A stretch of DNA of 64,000 nt from JACCXG01 sp963785755. GTDB taxonomy: Bacteria > Acidobacteriota > Vicinamibacteria > Vicinamibacterales > 2-12-FULL-66-21. Shown here piece after piece: positions 53,279 to 62,842 of this stretch (its first letter is position 1; each line of letters opens with the position of its first letter). The position numbers were made by a program, and so were the translations under genes. A model generated the notes under the pieces. It was not told the DNA's origin. It saw nothing but the letters and a program-made list of their open reading frames with translations, and made no database searches. The stretch covers positions 1-64,000 of the forward strand of contig CAWAXG010000060.1 in NCBI GenBank assembly GCA_963785755.1, written 5' to 3'.

Positions 53279-54612
53279 TGGCGACTAATGTCGAGAACGT
53301 AATAGTGAGCGGGCGCCGGATTGACGCGTCCGAGGCCGAAGCGCGATTCCAATCGCTCGTTCAGTCGCCGCTGCGTGCGGCGATCCTGCGCTTCCTCTGC
53401 GCCAGGCCGGACGAAGCGTTCGACCTCGAAGCGCTGATGCAGACGTTCGGGCGCATGCGGCTCGACGTGGAGAACTGCATTCGCGAGCTCGCCGGGTTCG
53501 GGCTGGCGCAGCGGATTGCTGGTCCTGGCGCGCCGAAGTACTCGTTCGTCCAGCCCGACAGCGAGCTGATTCGCGACCGGCTGGATCAGTTTCTCGAGCG
53601 TCGGGCAACCGTCAGCCACGAGGATCGCTCCCCCGCCGTTCAGCGCTTCCGCGAGATGATCGGCCGCGACGAGAAGATGCTCGTCGTCTTCGAATGGATT
53701 CGGACCGCGGCGAAATCGGACATTTCGGTGCTGATCCTCGGTCCCACCGGCTCCGGCAAAGAAGTGGTCGCCCGGATGATCCACGAGCTGAGCCGCCGCG
53801 GCACGAACAAGTTCCAGGCAGTCAACTGCGCGGCGCTGCCCGACACGCTGTTCGAGTCCGAAATCTTCGGTTACGAGAAAGGCGCGTTCACCGGCGCACA
53901 CGATCGGAAGCCGGGACGCCTCGAGCTCGCGAACAACGGGACGCTGTTCCTCGACGAAATCGGCGATATGTCGCTCGTCGCTCAGGCGAAACTCCTGCGC
54001 GTGCTCGAAGAACGCCGGTTCGAGCGGCTCGGGGGCAACGCTTCGATCGAGGTGAACTTCCGCCTGATCTCCGCCACCAACCGTCCCCTCGACCAGTTCG
54101 TCCGGGATTCCCGGTTCCGGGAGGATTTGTATTACCGCGTCAATGCGTTTTCCATCAGGCTTCCGTCGCTGCGCGAACGAGCGTCGGACATCCCGGTGCT
54201 CGCGCAACGATTCCTCGCACGGTACTGCGCCGGCAACGGCTTGCCTCTCGACGGCAAGTCGTTCTCGAAAGAGGGAATAGACCTGCTGATGCAGTACCAT
54301 TGGCCGGGGAATATCCGCGAGCTAGAGAGCACGGTTTCCCGGGCTGCGTTATCCTCCCCCGGGCGCGTCATCCGCCCAGGGGATATCGAGTTCCTGCACG
54401 CGACGGAAACAACGCTCGAGGCCTCCCGCGAGCGAATGCCCACGCTCGCCGAAGCCGAGCGGTCGCATATCGTGCGGGTGCTCGAGAGCGTCAACTGGAA
54501 TAAGAAACAGGCTGCGGGTGTGCTGGAAATCAGCCGCGGAACGCTCTATCGCAAGATCGTGGAATACGGGCTCGAAGCGGGCGCCCCCCCTGCGAAGGGG
54601 CGAACCAAGTAA
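53275..54612 (+). CDS. Sigma54-dependent activator with N-terminal winged-helix domain
   Basis: The protein has 445 residues. Residues about 20-110 are a winged-helix-like domain (LQSPLRAAILRFLCARPDE-type), not a response-regulator receiver. The AAA+ domain has Walker A GPTGSGKEVVARMIHELS (about 155), the GAFTGA loop that contacts sigma54 (about 202), Walker B NNGTLFLDEIGDMSLVAQAK and the sensor region REDLYYRVNAFSIRLPSLRE. A Fis-type helix-turn-helix (KKQAAGVLEISRGTLYRKIV) ends the protein. It is complete and likely active. A transcription target is likely among its neighbours, but no clear -24/-12 site was found. Confidence 0.93.
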   Translation: MMATNVENVIVSGRRIDASEAEARFQSLVQSPLRAAILRFLCARPDEAFDLEALMQTFGRMRLDVENCIRELAGFGLAQRIAGPGAPKYSFVQPDSELIRDRLDQFLERRATVSHEDRSPAVQRFREMIGRDEKMLVVFEWIRTAAKSDISVLILGPTGSGKEVVARMIHELSRRGTNKFQAVNCAALPDTLFESEIFGYEKGAFTGAHDRKPGRLELANNGTLFLDEIGDMSLVAQAKLLRVLEERRFERLGGNASIEVNFRLISATNRPLDQFVRDSRFREDLYYRVNAFSIRLPSLRERASDIPVLAQRFLARYCAGNGLPLDGKSFSKEGIDLLMQYHWPGNIRELESTVSRAALSSPGRVIRPGDIEFLHATETTLEASRERMPTLAEAERSHIVRVLESVNWNKKQAAGVLEISRGTLYRKIVEYGLEAGAPPAKGRTK

Positions 54613-54652
54613 CAACTTTCCCTGCATTCGACCAGTAAGCTGTTGCAACAAC

Positions 54653-54750
54653 GGTGTTCCGAATTGGAACACACACGGACGAAAATCGTCGGTCCCCTTC
54701 CGGAGGGGTCACTGCAAGGTCCTCCTTTCGAAGGACATTTTGCGAAGCGC
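54653..54750 (+). other. Cluster of four inverted repeats in the subtilase leader
   Basis: GTGTTCC-GAATT-GGAACAC (54653-54671) is a perfect 7-bp dyad. GACGA-AAA-TCGTC, CCCC-TTCCGGA-GGGG and GTCCT...AGGAC follow within 80 bases. The first looks like a protein-binding site; the others would fold in RNA. They lie between the sigma54 activator and the subtilase start. No gene is seen at 54613-54804. Confidence 0.5.
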
Positions 54751-54804
54751 TCGTGGCCCTGTGCGGCAATCGAATTGCACAGCGGTCGGTGTCCTGATCC
54801 GTCT

Positions 54805-56419
54805 ATGCAACGCTCCCTTCTGCTCGCCTTCGTGGCGGTCCTCGCGCTGGCGTGCTCCGCGCTCGCAGCCACGCCGGAGGTCCACAGGGCTGGCCAGTCG
54901 CCGCGCGACCGGAGTTCGGGCTCGCGCCGGTTCGTCCGAGTCATCGTGCAGACGACCGACCCCGAGTCCATTGAGCGCGTCGTCCGGACGCTTGGCGGCA
55001 GGACGGGACGGCGATTGACGAGCGTTCCCGGAGTTGTCGCCGAAGTCCCGGTCAGGGGACTCGAAGTGCTCTCCGCCCATCCCGGCGTCCGCGCCGTCGA
55101 CCTCGACCGGCCCATCCGGGGCACGCTCGAGCGGACCGCGGCGACGATCGGCGCCCGGTGGGTGGCCGAGAATCTCGGGGTAGACGGCACAGGAATCGGC
55201 GTTGCGATCATCGACTCGGGCGTAACGCGATCGCACGACGATCTCGCCACGCGCGTCGTCCATTTCGTCGACTTCGTGGATTTTCAGGGACAGCCCTACG
55301 ACGGCTACGGCCACGGAACGCACGTCGCCGGAATCATCGCGGGCAGCGGTCAGCATTCCGACGGCGCCCGCCGAGGCATAGCGCCGGGTGCGCACCTCGT
55401 CGTCCTGAAGACGCTCGATCGCCGGGGGGACGGCTACATCAGCAACGCAATCGCGGCATTGGACTACGCAATCGAACAGCGGGCGGCCTACAACATTCGC
55501 GTGATCAATCTCTCTGTGGCGGCGGGCGTCTACGAGTCGTACAAAACCGACCCGCTCACCCTCGCTGCGGCGCGCGCGGTCGACGCTGGAATCGTCGTGG
55601 TGACGGCAGCGGGGAACCTGGGACGCCACTCGAACGGCCGCACTCAGTACCGGCGGAATCACAGCGCCCGGAAATGCCCCGTGGGTGCTGACCGTAGGCG
55701 CCTCGAGCCACAACGGGACCATCGACAGGTCCGATGATTCGGTTGCCCCCTTCAGCTCGATGGGACCCAGCGCAATCGATCTGGTTGCGAAGCCGGATCT
55801 CGTGGCGCCTGGCGTGGGAATCGAGTCGACCGCCGACGCCGGCAGCACCTTGTTCATGTCACGCCCGGACGCGAGATTGTGGGGGACGGCTGCGACGGCG
55901 ACCGAACCCTATCTGAGCCTGAGCGGCACGAGCATGGCCTCGCCCGTGGTTGCGGCCACGGTCGCCCTGATGGTGCAGGCGAATCCGACCCTCACACCGG
56001 CTGCGGTCAAGGCCATCCTGCGGGGATCGGCGGAGCCGCACGACGCCGAGAGCACGCTGGCGCAGGGCGCGGGATTTCTCAATGCGCGGGCGGCCGTCGA
56101 AGTGGCGCGCAGCTTCGCCGAGACGCCGGCGGCAGCGGAACTGCTCGACGATCTCGTTGAAGTCTTCGAGGTCGAAGAAGGCCTGTGGACCGCGCCGTGC
56201 GATTCCACTGACATCGACTGCCGCTACCTGACCGCCGCGTGCACCGAGCAGCCGGGATGCTTCGAGGAGCTCGGGAGCGAAGTCGCCGCGGTCACCACGT
56301 CCGCCTCAGAAACAATCCTCTGGGACCGCCGCACCAGGCAGCCGCTCCGGCGACGCCGCCATCAGTCCAAGAGGACGCGCGCGCACGACGACGGCGGAAG
56401 CACGAGGACAGAGGAATGA
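54805..56419 (+). CDS. Exported S8 (subtilisin-like) serine protease, one frame break
   Basis: Read through one break, the protein has about 537 residues. The signal peptide is MQRSLLLAFVAVLALACSAL. An inhibitor-like propeptide (RFVRVIVQTTDPESIERVVR, VPGVVAEVPVRGLEVL) precedes the protease. The catalytic triad is complete: Asp in VAIIDSGVTRSHDD, His in DGYGHGTHVAGIIAGS and Ser in LSGTSMASPVVAATVALM. Near 55651 one extra C in TACCGGCGG shifts the frame, and removing it restores QYGGITAPGNAPWVLTVGAS. The C-terminus has four Cys (residues about 450-485) and an Arg-rich tail. It overlaps the HD-GYP gene by four bases. Confidence 0.88.
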
Positions 56420-58923
56420 AGAGCCTGCCATTCCTCGCGCGCGTGTACGTCGGCTCGGTCATCGCCCTCGGAGGAGGACTGCTCATCGCTTTCTTCCCCG
56501 TGGAGACGCTCGCGTCCCCATGGCTGTTCCTGGTGCTGCTCGCGCTGTCGTCCATTACGTCTGTTTTCAAGGTCAACCTGCCGATCGCGCGCAGCGGCTC
56601 GACGATGTCGGTGTCGTACGCCGTGGATTTCGCCTCGCTGCTCCTTCTCGGTCCGCACGAGACCATGGTGGTGGCGGCGGCGAGCGCCTACAGTCAGTGC
56701 ACGTTCCGCATTCAGGAACGCAATCCGATTCACCGTACGCTCTTCAGCATGGCCTGCCTCGTCTTGACCGTTCAGGCAGCGGGCCGTGTCTATTGGCTGC
56801 TGGACGGCGTCCCAGGCGTGTTCGACTGGAACACCATTGCGCAGCCGCTCGTCGGCGCCGCGACGACGTATTTCGTCGTCAACACGCTGGCCGTCGCCAG
56901 CGCGATTGCGCTCTCGACGCGTCAGTCGGTCCTGAAGGTCTGGAACGAGAACTTTCTCTGGAGCGCTCCGAGCTACTTCGTGGGCGCCGGCGTCGCCGCC
57001 GTTTCGGCCTGGATGGTTGTCGATCACGCGCACTGGCTCGCAGTACTGCTGACGGCGCCGCTGTATCTCACTTACCGCACTTACAAGGTCTACCTCGGAC
57101 GTATCGACGACGAGCAGCGCCACGTCCGTGAGATGGCCGATCTCCACCTCGCGACCATCGAAGCGCTGGCGCTCGCGATCGACGCGAAAGATCAGACATC
57201 GCAGTCGCACATCCGCCGGGTGCAGCTCTACGCCACGGCGGTGGCCCGCGCGCTCGGCATGAACGAGAACGACATTCAGGGGGTGAAGACGGCCGCGTTG
57301 CTCCACGACATCGGCAAGCTCGCGGTTCCCGAACACATCCTCTCGAAGCCGGGCCCGCTCACGCCCGAGGAATTCCAGAAGATCCGCGCGCACCCGAAGG
57401 TAGGGGCGGACATCGTCAGCTCCGTTCCGTTCCCGTATCCGGTGGCGCCGCTGATTCTGAGCCACCACGAACGCTGGGACGGCAAGGGCTATCCCGCTGG
57501 CCTCAGGGCCGAGGAGATTCCGCTGGGCGCGCGCATCCTGTCGGTCGTCGATTACTTCGACGCGCTGATGGCCGAGCGGCCGTATCACAAGGCCATGAGC
57601 TTCGAGGCCGCGATCGGTCTGCTCCAGCAGGAGGCCGGAAAGGGGCTCGATCCGACCGTCGTCGGCAAATTCATCGAGCTGATCCCGGGGCTGCAGGCCG
57701 AGGCCGCAAAGCTCGAACAATCGATGCGGAAGCCCGTGCCGGCCGCGCAACCCACGCTCGGGCAGCCCGCGACCGGACTCACTCCAGAGCCGACGAAGAA
57801 GAACGTCTTTGACGACATCGCGCTCGCGCATCGGGAGATCTACGCGCTCTACGAGATCGCCCAGGCGATGGGGACCAGCCTTGGCGTGTCCGATACGATG
57901 GCGCTGATCTCGGCCAAGTTGAGCAATCTGGTGCCGTTCTCGTGCGCGGCGCTGTTCCTGTTCGACGAGGACACCGAAACGCTGCGGTGCCGGTTCGCCA
58001 CCGGTACCGACTCGGACATCATTCAGCAGGTGACCGTCAGATCAGGCGAGGGCCTGACCGGCTGGGTCGCGCGGAATCGGCGTCCGCTCGTCAATGCGCG
58101 GCCGAGCGCCGATCTCGAGGCCGCTGGCCTGACGGCGACGACGCACCTGCAGTCGGCGCTGGTCTGCCCGCTGCTGTTCAACGAACGATTCATCGGGACG
58201 TTGTCCGTTTATCACCTCGACGCGGCTTTCTACCGGGACGACCACCGCCGGCTGCTCGACCGCGTCTCGGAACAGGCGGCGGCGGTCATCAACAACTCGA
58301 TGCTGTTCGAGCAGACCCAGGAGGACTCGCTGACCGACCCGCTGACCGGGCTGCCGAACACGCGATTCCTGTTCATGCACCTGACGCGCGAGCTGGCGCG
58401 CGCGGAGCGGCTGAAATCAGAGCTCTCGCTGATGGTCATGGACCTCGACAACTTCAAAGAGATCAACGACAGCCACGGCCATCATGTCGGCGACCGCGCG
58501 CTGGTCGAAGTGGCGCGCGTGCTGCGCGCCGCGATCCGGCCTTACGACATCTGCGTGCGTTACGCTGGCGACGAGTTCATCGTCGTGCTGTCCGGATGCG
58601 GCGCGGACGAGGCCGAACAGAAGCGGCTGGAGCTGCAGCAGGGAGTGGACGCCGTCTACTTCGAAGCGCGTCCCGGCAAGCGGCTGCCGCTGGGGATCAG
58701 CGTCGGCACGGCGGTCTTCCCACAGGACGGCGAATCGTACGAGACACTCCTGGCCACCGCGGACAATCGCATGTATCAGGACAAGGCGAATCGGAAGCGC
58801 CGCTCGGGACGCTCCGGCGGCGGCCGCGGCGGGTCCCAGACCGAGCTCACCCTGGTGGTGCCTTCTCCGCAGCGTGATCTCACGGATGGCGATATCCAGA
58901 AAGCGGCGACCGGCATTCTCTGA
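56416..58923 (+). CDS. Membrane HD-GYP / GAF / GGDEF cyclic-di-GMP protein
   Basis: The protein has 835 residues from ATG 56416, with a good GAGGA ribosome site. Residues 1-230 hold about seven membrane helices (MASE-like). HD-GYP phosphodiesterase signatures follow: AALLHDIGKLAVPEHILSKP (about 295) and LILSHHERWDGKGYPAGLRA. The GAF domain is at about 475-630 (LSNLVPFSCAALFLFDEDTE). The GGDEF domain has LTDPLTGLPNTRFLFMHLTR and the active-site loop RYAGDEFIVVL (about 716), an AGDEF variant common in active enzymes. Both making and breaking of c-di-GMP are possible. It is coupled to the subtilase gene by ATGA overlap. Confidence 0.93.
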   Translation: MKSLPFLARVYVGSVIALGGGLLIAFFPVETLASPWLFLVLLALSSITSVFKVNLPIARSGSTMSVSYAVDFASLLLLGPHETMVVAAASAYSQCTFRIQERNPIHRTLFSMACLVLTVQAAGRVYWLLDGVPGVFDWNTIAQPLVGAATTYFVVNTLAVASAIALSTRQSVLKVWNENFLWSAPSYFVGAGVAAVSAWMVVDHAHWLAVLLTAPLYLTYRTYKVYLGRIDDEQRHVREMADLHLATIEALALAIDAKDQTSQSHIRRVQLYATAVARALGMNENDIQGVKTAALLHDIGKLAVPEHILSKPGPLTPEEFQKIRAHPKVGADIVSSVPFPYPVAPLILSHHERWDGKGYPAGLRAEEIPLGARILSVVDYFDALMAERPYHKAMSFEAAIGLLQQEAGKGLDPTVVGKFIELIPGLQAEAAKLEQSMRKPVPAAQPTLGQPATGLTPEPTKKNVFDDIALAHREIYALYEIAQAMGTSLGVSDTMALISAKLSNLVPFSCAALFLFDEDTETLRCRFATGTDSDIIQQVTVRSGEGLTGWVARNRRPLVNARPSADLEAAGLTATTHLQSALVCPLLFNERFIGTLSVYHLDAAFYRDDHRRLLDRVSEQAAAVINNSMLFEQTQEDSLTDPLTGLPNTRFLFMHLTRELARAERLKSELSLMVMDLDNFKEINDSHGHHVGDRALVEVARVLRAAIRPYDICVRYAGDEFIVVLSGCGADEAEQKRLELQQGVDAVYFEARPGKRLPLGISVGTAVFPQDGESYETLLATADNRMYQDKANRKRRSGRSGGGRGGSQTELTLVVPSPQRDLTDGDIQKAATGIL

Positions 58924-58977
58924 GGCTTCCGCGACAGCTGGTCACTCCCGCGGCCCGACTTCGATAACATTCGGGGT

Positions 58978-59679
58978 CTGGCAAAACTCGTCCTCCCCGT
59001 CATCAGCCTTCGCCGCGCCACACCGTCGACGCGCATCGTGCGTCTCGCCCTGGGGGATGTCCCGTTCATGTACCGCGCGGGCCAGGCGGCACTTCTCGGC
59101 ATTCCGAGCCAACCGGAACGCCTGCCGTATTCCATCGCGTCAGCCCCCGAAGAATCCGAGCGAGGGATGTACCTCGAGTTCCTGCTCAAGCTCGAATCGG
59201 GAGGCTGGGGCACGCATCTGGCCAGGCTGAGGCGGGGATCGAAGATCGAGGTGGATGGGCCGATGGGAACCTTCGTGTTCCCTCGCCATCCCGACGAGCG
59301 CGAGTTCCTGTTCGTGGCGGGCGGCACTGGTATCGCGCCGCTGCGGTCGATGATCGCTCATGCCTCCATCACCCAGCAGCGAGGCCGTCTCCATCTGCTG
59401 TACAGCGCGCGGACGCCGCTGGACTTCGCCTACCTGCCCGAATTGAAGCGGTATGCGAAAGAAGGAAAGTTCGACCTCCTGCTGACGGCCACACGCGAGG
59501 TGCCTCAGAGATGGCGTGGAGACCGCGGACGCATCACGTCCGCTCATCTCGCGCGCCTGCTCAGAACGCCGGAAACGCTCTGTTTCGTCTGCGGTCCGGC
59601 GGCGATGGTCGACGATGTGCCACGGATGCTCGTCGAGCTCGGCGTCGACGGCGAGAGGATACGGATTGAGGAATGGTGA
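58978..59679 (+). CDS. FAD/NAD(P)-binding oxidoreductase (ferredoxin reductase-like)
   Basis: The FAD domain has LPYSIASAPEESERGMYLEF (RxYS-type) and GTHLARLRRGSKIEVDGPMG; the NAD domain has EFLFVAGGTGIAPLRSMIAH and ETLCFVCGPAAMVDDVPRML. About 215 residues follow GTG 59038, but the 20 codons before it (AKLVLPVISLRRATPSTRIV) match the usual first strand of the fold. The true start is therefore probably near 58978, where only CTG is available. A GATAAC box is at 58963. It moves electrons between NAD(P)H and a partner protein. No [2Fe-2S] domain is fused. Confidence 0.82.
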   Translation: MAKLVLPVISLRRATPSTRIVRLALGDVPFMYRAGQAALLGIPSQPERLPYSIASAPEESERGMYLEFLLKLESGGWGTHLARLRRGSKIEVDGPMGTFVFPRHPDEREFLFVAGGTGIAPLRSMIAHASITQQRGRLHLLYSARTPLDFAYLPELKRYAKEGKFDLLLTATREVPQRWRGDRGRITSAHLARLLRTPETLCFVCGPAAMVDDVPRMLVELGVDGERIRIEEW

Positions 59680-59717
59680 GGAGGGAGAATGTCCTCCTCC
59701 TCCTCACCAAGGTGAAG

Positions 59718-60026
59718 TCAGGGCTCTATCTGCAGCGTTGATTTCACGTCGGTCACGCCGCCGATCTTCCGCGCGAGCGCGATCGCCTTTGCCTCTTCAT
59801 CTTTGCTTTTCACACGCCCCGAGAGTGTGACCACGCCCTTGAACGTATCGACATCGATGCGAAGACCTCCGACTACTGGATCGTTCAGCAGCGCGGTCTT
59901 CACGCGCGTCGTCACGGTCGCATCATCGATAGTGTCGCCGACCGTCTTGCCGCACGCTGCAAGCAGGAGCGGGGTGAGCAGAATGACAGTGAGGATGATT
60001 GCGGATTGATGACTGTACCTCTTCAT
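59718..60026 (-). CDS. BON-domain lipoprotein
   Basis: The protein has 102 residues. The lipoprotein signal MKRYSHQSAIILTVILLTPLL ends in LAAC. One BON domain follows: DATVTTRVKTALLNDPVVGG, LRIDVDTFKGVVTLSGRVKS and KAIALARKIGGVTDVKSTLQ. BON proteins bind envelope or membrane surfaces and respond to osmotic stress (OsmY-like). It converges with the oxidoreductase. Confidence 0.92.
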   Translation of the reverse strand: MKRYSHQSAIILTVILLTPLLLAACGKTVGDTIDDATVTTRVKTALLNDPVVGGLRIDVDTFKGVVTLSGRVKSKDEEAKAIALARKIGGVTDVKSTLQIEP

Positions 60027-60093
60027 AACCGGCCTCCGTCAGAACGTGAATCGACAGGTCGACTCGACCGTTCTCCGCCGATTGAGGAGCAAG

Positions 60094-60873
60094 CTACATG
60101 CCGGTCGCGTGATAGCCGGCGTCGACCATCAGTACCTCCGCGGTGACCGCACGGCCGGCGGGACCGAGCAGAAACAGGGCGGCATCCGCAACCTCTGCGG
60201 TGTCGACAGCGCGCCTGAGGGGCGCGCGATCGCGATAGACCTGCAGAATGCTCGAGAACCCGGAAATCCCGGACGCAGCGAGCGTCTTGATCGGACCGGC
60301 CGAGATCGCGTTGACGCGAATGCTCTTCGGGCCGAGGTCGGCGGCGAGATAGCGCACCGATGCCTCGAGCGCGGCTTTGGCCACGCCCATCACGTTGTAG
60401 TTCTGAAACACGCGTTCGCTGCCGAGATAGGTCAGGGTCAGGATGCTTCCGCCGCCGCGCCGTTCCATCAGCGGCGCGGCCCCGCGCGCAAGGGCGATGA
60501 GCGAGTACGCGCTGATATCGAGCGTCAGGCGGAAGCCTTCGCGCGAGGTCTGGACGAAAGGAAATCCTGACGCCATCTCCTCGCGGGGAGCGTAGGCCGC
60601 GCCGTGAACCAGGAAGTCGAGTCCTCCGAAGTCCTGCTCGATCCTCGCGAACACCGCCGCAATCTGCGCGTCGTCTGCGACGTCACACGGCATGATCAAC
60701 GGGTCGGTCAACGTCGCGGACAGCTCGCGCACGTTCTCCTCGAGCCGCTCGCCCTGGTATGTCACCGCGAGCCGCGCTCCTGCGCGCGCCGCGGCCTCGG
60801 CGATCGCCCAGGCGATCGACCGCTTGTTGGCCACGCCCACGACGAGGCCTGTCTTGCCACTCAGATCGCTCAT
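60094..60873 (-). CDS. fabI: Enoyl-[acyl-carrier-protein] reductase FabI
   Basis: The protein has 259 residues. The SDR cofactor site is in LSGKTGLVVGVANKRSIAWA, as in FabI. The catalytic residues are Tyr in LTYLGSERVFQNYNVMGVAK (Tyr-x6-Lys at the end of this stretch). Other FabI features are FLVHGAAYAPREEMASGFPF and IRVNAISAGPIKTLAASGIS. It performs the last reduction of each fatty-acid elongation cycle. It stands alone, with 45 bases to the acetamidase-type gene upstream. Confidence 0.95.
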   Translation of the reverse strand: MSDLSGKTGLVVGVANKRSIAWAIAEAAARAGARLAVTYQGERLEENVRELSATLTDPLIMPCDVADDAQIAAVFARIEQDFGGLDFLVHGAAYAPREEMASGFPFVQTSREGFRLTLDISAYSLIALARGAAPLMERRGGGSILTLTYLGSERVFQNYNVMGVAKAALEASVRYLAADLGPKSIRVNAISAGPIKTLAASGISGFSSILQVYRDRAPLRRAVDTAEVADAALFLLGPAGRAVTAEVLMVDAGYHATGM

Positions 60874-60918
60874 CTTTGACCTTTGTGTTCGATGAAGCAG
60901 GAACCGATGGCGGTCCTG

Positions 60919-61890
60919 TCAGCGCTTCGGCGGCAGGAACTTCTTCGGGAACTTCGCCACGACCGTATAGTTCGGATCGACGACGTTCGCGATGCGCGAG
61001 TGACCGCCCTGCGAGACGATCTGGTACGCATCCATCCGCTCGAACCCATAGTCTTCGATCAGCCATTCAATCAGCTCGACTTGAGCGATGCGGAAAGCAT
61101 CGACGAGCGGTCGAGCGCTTCCGGCGACCATGATGTCCTCGGCATCCTCCATTCGAGGCCAGCGGATGCGTCGGCCCTTGATCAAATCGAACTGCAGGGT
61201 GACGTCCATTGTGGTCTCGAGCCCCGAGCCGGCGATCTCGCCGTCCCCCTGAAGCGCATGACCGTCCCCGAAATAGAAGTACGCGCCGTCGTAGAAGATC
61301 GGGAGGAACACGGTCGTGCCCTCCCGCGCGTCCGACGCATCCATGTTGCCACCGAAATTGCCCGGCCAGAGGCCGCCGAATGCTTCACCATTCGCGGGGG
61401 CCACCGCAAGCCGGCCGAGCATCGGACGCAACGGCAACTCGATACGCTTCGACGCTGACCCGGGAATGTCGAGAATGCCGACGTTGCGGTTGAGATCGAG
61501 GCGCCACTCGAAGCGTCGGGCCGGCAGCGGATCGTTGAGCATGCGGGTGCGGGAATCGCCGGCCACGGCGCTGATGCCGCCCGGATTCACCGCCGACACG
61601 GCGCGGTCGCGATTGGGGCGCAGACGAAGAATCCGCACGACGAGCGTATCGTCGGGCGTTGCCCCTTCGATGTAGAACGGGCCGACCTCGCCCGGCCACG
61701 GCCCGCCGGCACGCTCGTAGTAGTCGCCTGGCTTGGAGAAGGTACGGCTTTCGACGACGGCGCCGGGCTTCAGTCGAAGCACGGGTTCGCGGACGGCGAA
61801 TGTCGGGACGCCCGCCGTGGGCTCGAACTTGATCGGCGTGGCGGGCGACTGCTGGCTGAGGAGGGCGAGAAACACGAGGCTGGCAAGCAT
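60919..61890 (-). CDS. Exported acetamidase/formamidase-family protein
   Basis: The protein has 323 residues with a short signal peptide (MLASLVFLALLSQQSPA). Family features are PGEVGPFYIEGATPDDTLVV, PANGEAFGGLWPGNFGGNMD, LPIFYDGAYFYFGDGHALQG, DGEIAGSGLETTMDVTLQFD and DAYQIVSQGGHSRIANVVDP. The metal and substrate residues of the FmdA fold (His, Asp in GDGHALQGDGE) are kept. It probably hydrolyses an amide outside the cytoplasm; the substrate is unknown. It starts 26 bases after the stop of the RG-rich gene. Confidence 0.88.
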   Translation of the reverse strand: MLASLVFLALLSQQSPATPIKFEPTAGVPTFAVREPVLRLKPGAVVESRTFSKPGDYYERAGGPWPGEVGPFYIEGATPDDTLVVRILRLRPNRDRAVSAVNPGGISAVAGDSRTRMLNDPLPARRFEWRLDLNRNVGILDIPGSASKRIELPLRPMLGRLAVAPANGEAFGGLWPGNFGGNMDASDAREGTTVFLPIFYDGAYFYFGDGHALQGDGEIAGSGLETTMDVTLQFDLIKGRRIRWPRMEDAEDIMVAGSARPLVDAFRIAQVELIEWLIEDYGFERMDAYQIVSQGGHSRIANVVDPNYTVVAKFPKKFLPPKR

Positions 61891-61916
61891 CGACGCTCAG
61901 CTCCCGCCCGTCACGT

Positions 61917-62735
61917 TCAGCCTCGAGATCCGCGGCCTCGCTTGCCGTTCGAACCGCCGCTGCCGTTGCGGAAGCCCGAACCCGACCCGCCACGACCCAT
62001 CGGTTGACGCCCGGATCCGGACGGCCTGTTGCTCTGGAAGCGTGAGCCGCCGCCCGGCGCACGATTGCCGTTGGCTTCCCGCTGGCCGTTGCCATTGCCA
62101 GCGCCAGCGCGCATCCGCATTCGTTCGCCACGGAAGCCGCCGTGACCGTTGCCGTGTCCGTTGCCGCGCGGCGGGGCCTGGCGGATGGTGAACTCCGGCA
62201 CCGGCCTCGTGTCCTTCTGGCCTTCAGGCCGAGGCAGCGTCGCACGAATCAGAGGCCGATGGACGGGACCGTCCGCGGTCGGCGTGTCGACGTTCTCCTG
62301 CGTCGGTGGTTGGTCGATGTCGTCTCGCTGATCGTCGTCTTGGCTGTGCATCGGCGGGTGAACGTCCTCTGCTGAATGGTTGACGGGGGGTGAGTCCACG
62401 AGGGGACTCGCATCAACGTCTGGAAGGTCGGGCAGGACAGCGTCGGGGGCCGCGGGGGAAACGGCTGCTGCTGCATGAGCGCTGGCGGTCAGGATCGGAG
62501 CGTCGGCTTCCGGCATCCCCGCGAGCACTTCCTTGTAGAGCGTCGAGGGGGTTTCCTTTTTCCTGCGCTTCGGCACACGTGCGCCCTTGTAGGCGTGCTC
62601 GGCATCGCACGTCGTGCATCGAGTCTGTTTGACGTCTTCTTCGATCATGGCGACGACCGCGTGGTTGGTCACGCGGCGCTCGCGCGGACAATAGTCGTCC
62701 AGAATGTCACCAAGACGCAGCCGGCGCTGCTCCAT
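61917..62735 (-). CDS. Cys-rich N-terminus with RG-rich disordered tail, unknown function
   Basis: The protein has 272 residues. The first 60 are a compact, Cys-containing part: RLRLGDILDDYCPRERRVTN, then VKQTRCTTCDAEHAYKGARV. One Cys plus a CxxC and a nearby His could bind zinc. The middle is acidic, Pro- and Asp-rich. The last 90 residues are Gly/Arg/Asn-rich (RGNGHGNGHGGFRGERMRMR, RGGSGSGFRNGSGGSNGKRG), like RGG RNA-binding tails. I recognise no named family. A role in RNA binding or condensate formation is only a guess. Confidence 0.75.
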   Translation of the reverse strand: MEQRRLRLGDILDDYCPRERRVTNHAVVAMIEEDVKQTRCTTCDAEHAYKGARVPKRRKKETPSTLYKEVLAGMPEADAPILTASAHAAAAVSPAAPDAVLPDLPDVDASPLVDSPPVNHSAEDVHPPMHSQDDDQRDDIDQPPTQENVDTPTADGPVHRPLIRATLPRPEGQKDTRPVPEFTIRQAPPRGNGHGNGHGGFRGERMRMRAGAGNGNGQREANGNRAPGGGSRFQSNRPSGSGRQPMGRGGSGSGFRNGSGGSNGKRGRGSRG

Positions 62736-62842
62736 TCACTCCCCCGATATTCCTGTGTAGATTGGCTGGAAAAATTGCTCGCGCAGGTGGGCCTGAGTGT
62801 AGCAGAGGCCCCCTGGCAGCGCAACAGTAACGCACCCCGCCC

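Noticed and set aside
54613..54804. A sigma54 (-24/-12) promoter before the subtilase
   Set aside because: TGGCCCTGTGCGGC near 54771 looks similar, but the GG and GC doublets are not at the required 10-base spacing.
56362..57831. A 489-codon leftward open frame opposite the HD-GYP gene
   Set aside because: It is an antisense shadow: the HD and GYP motifs on the plus strand are exact, and this frame shows none.
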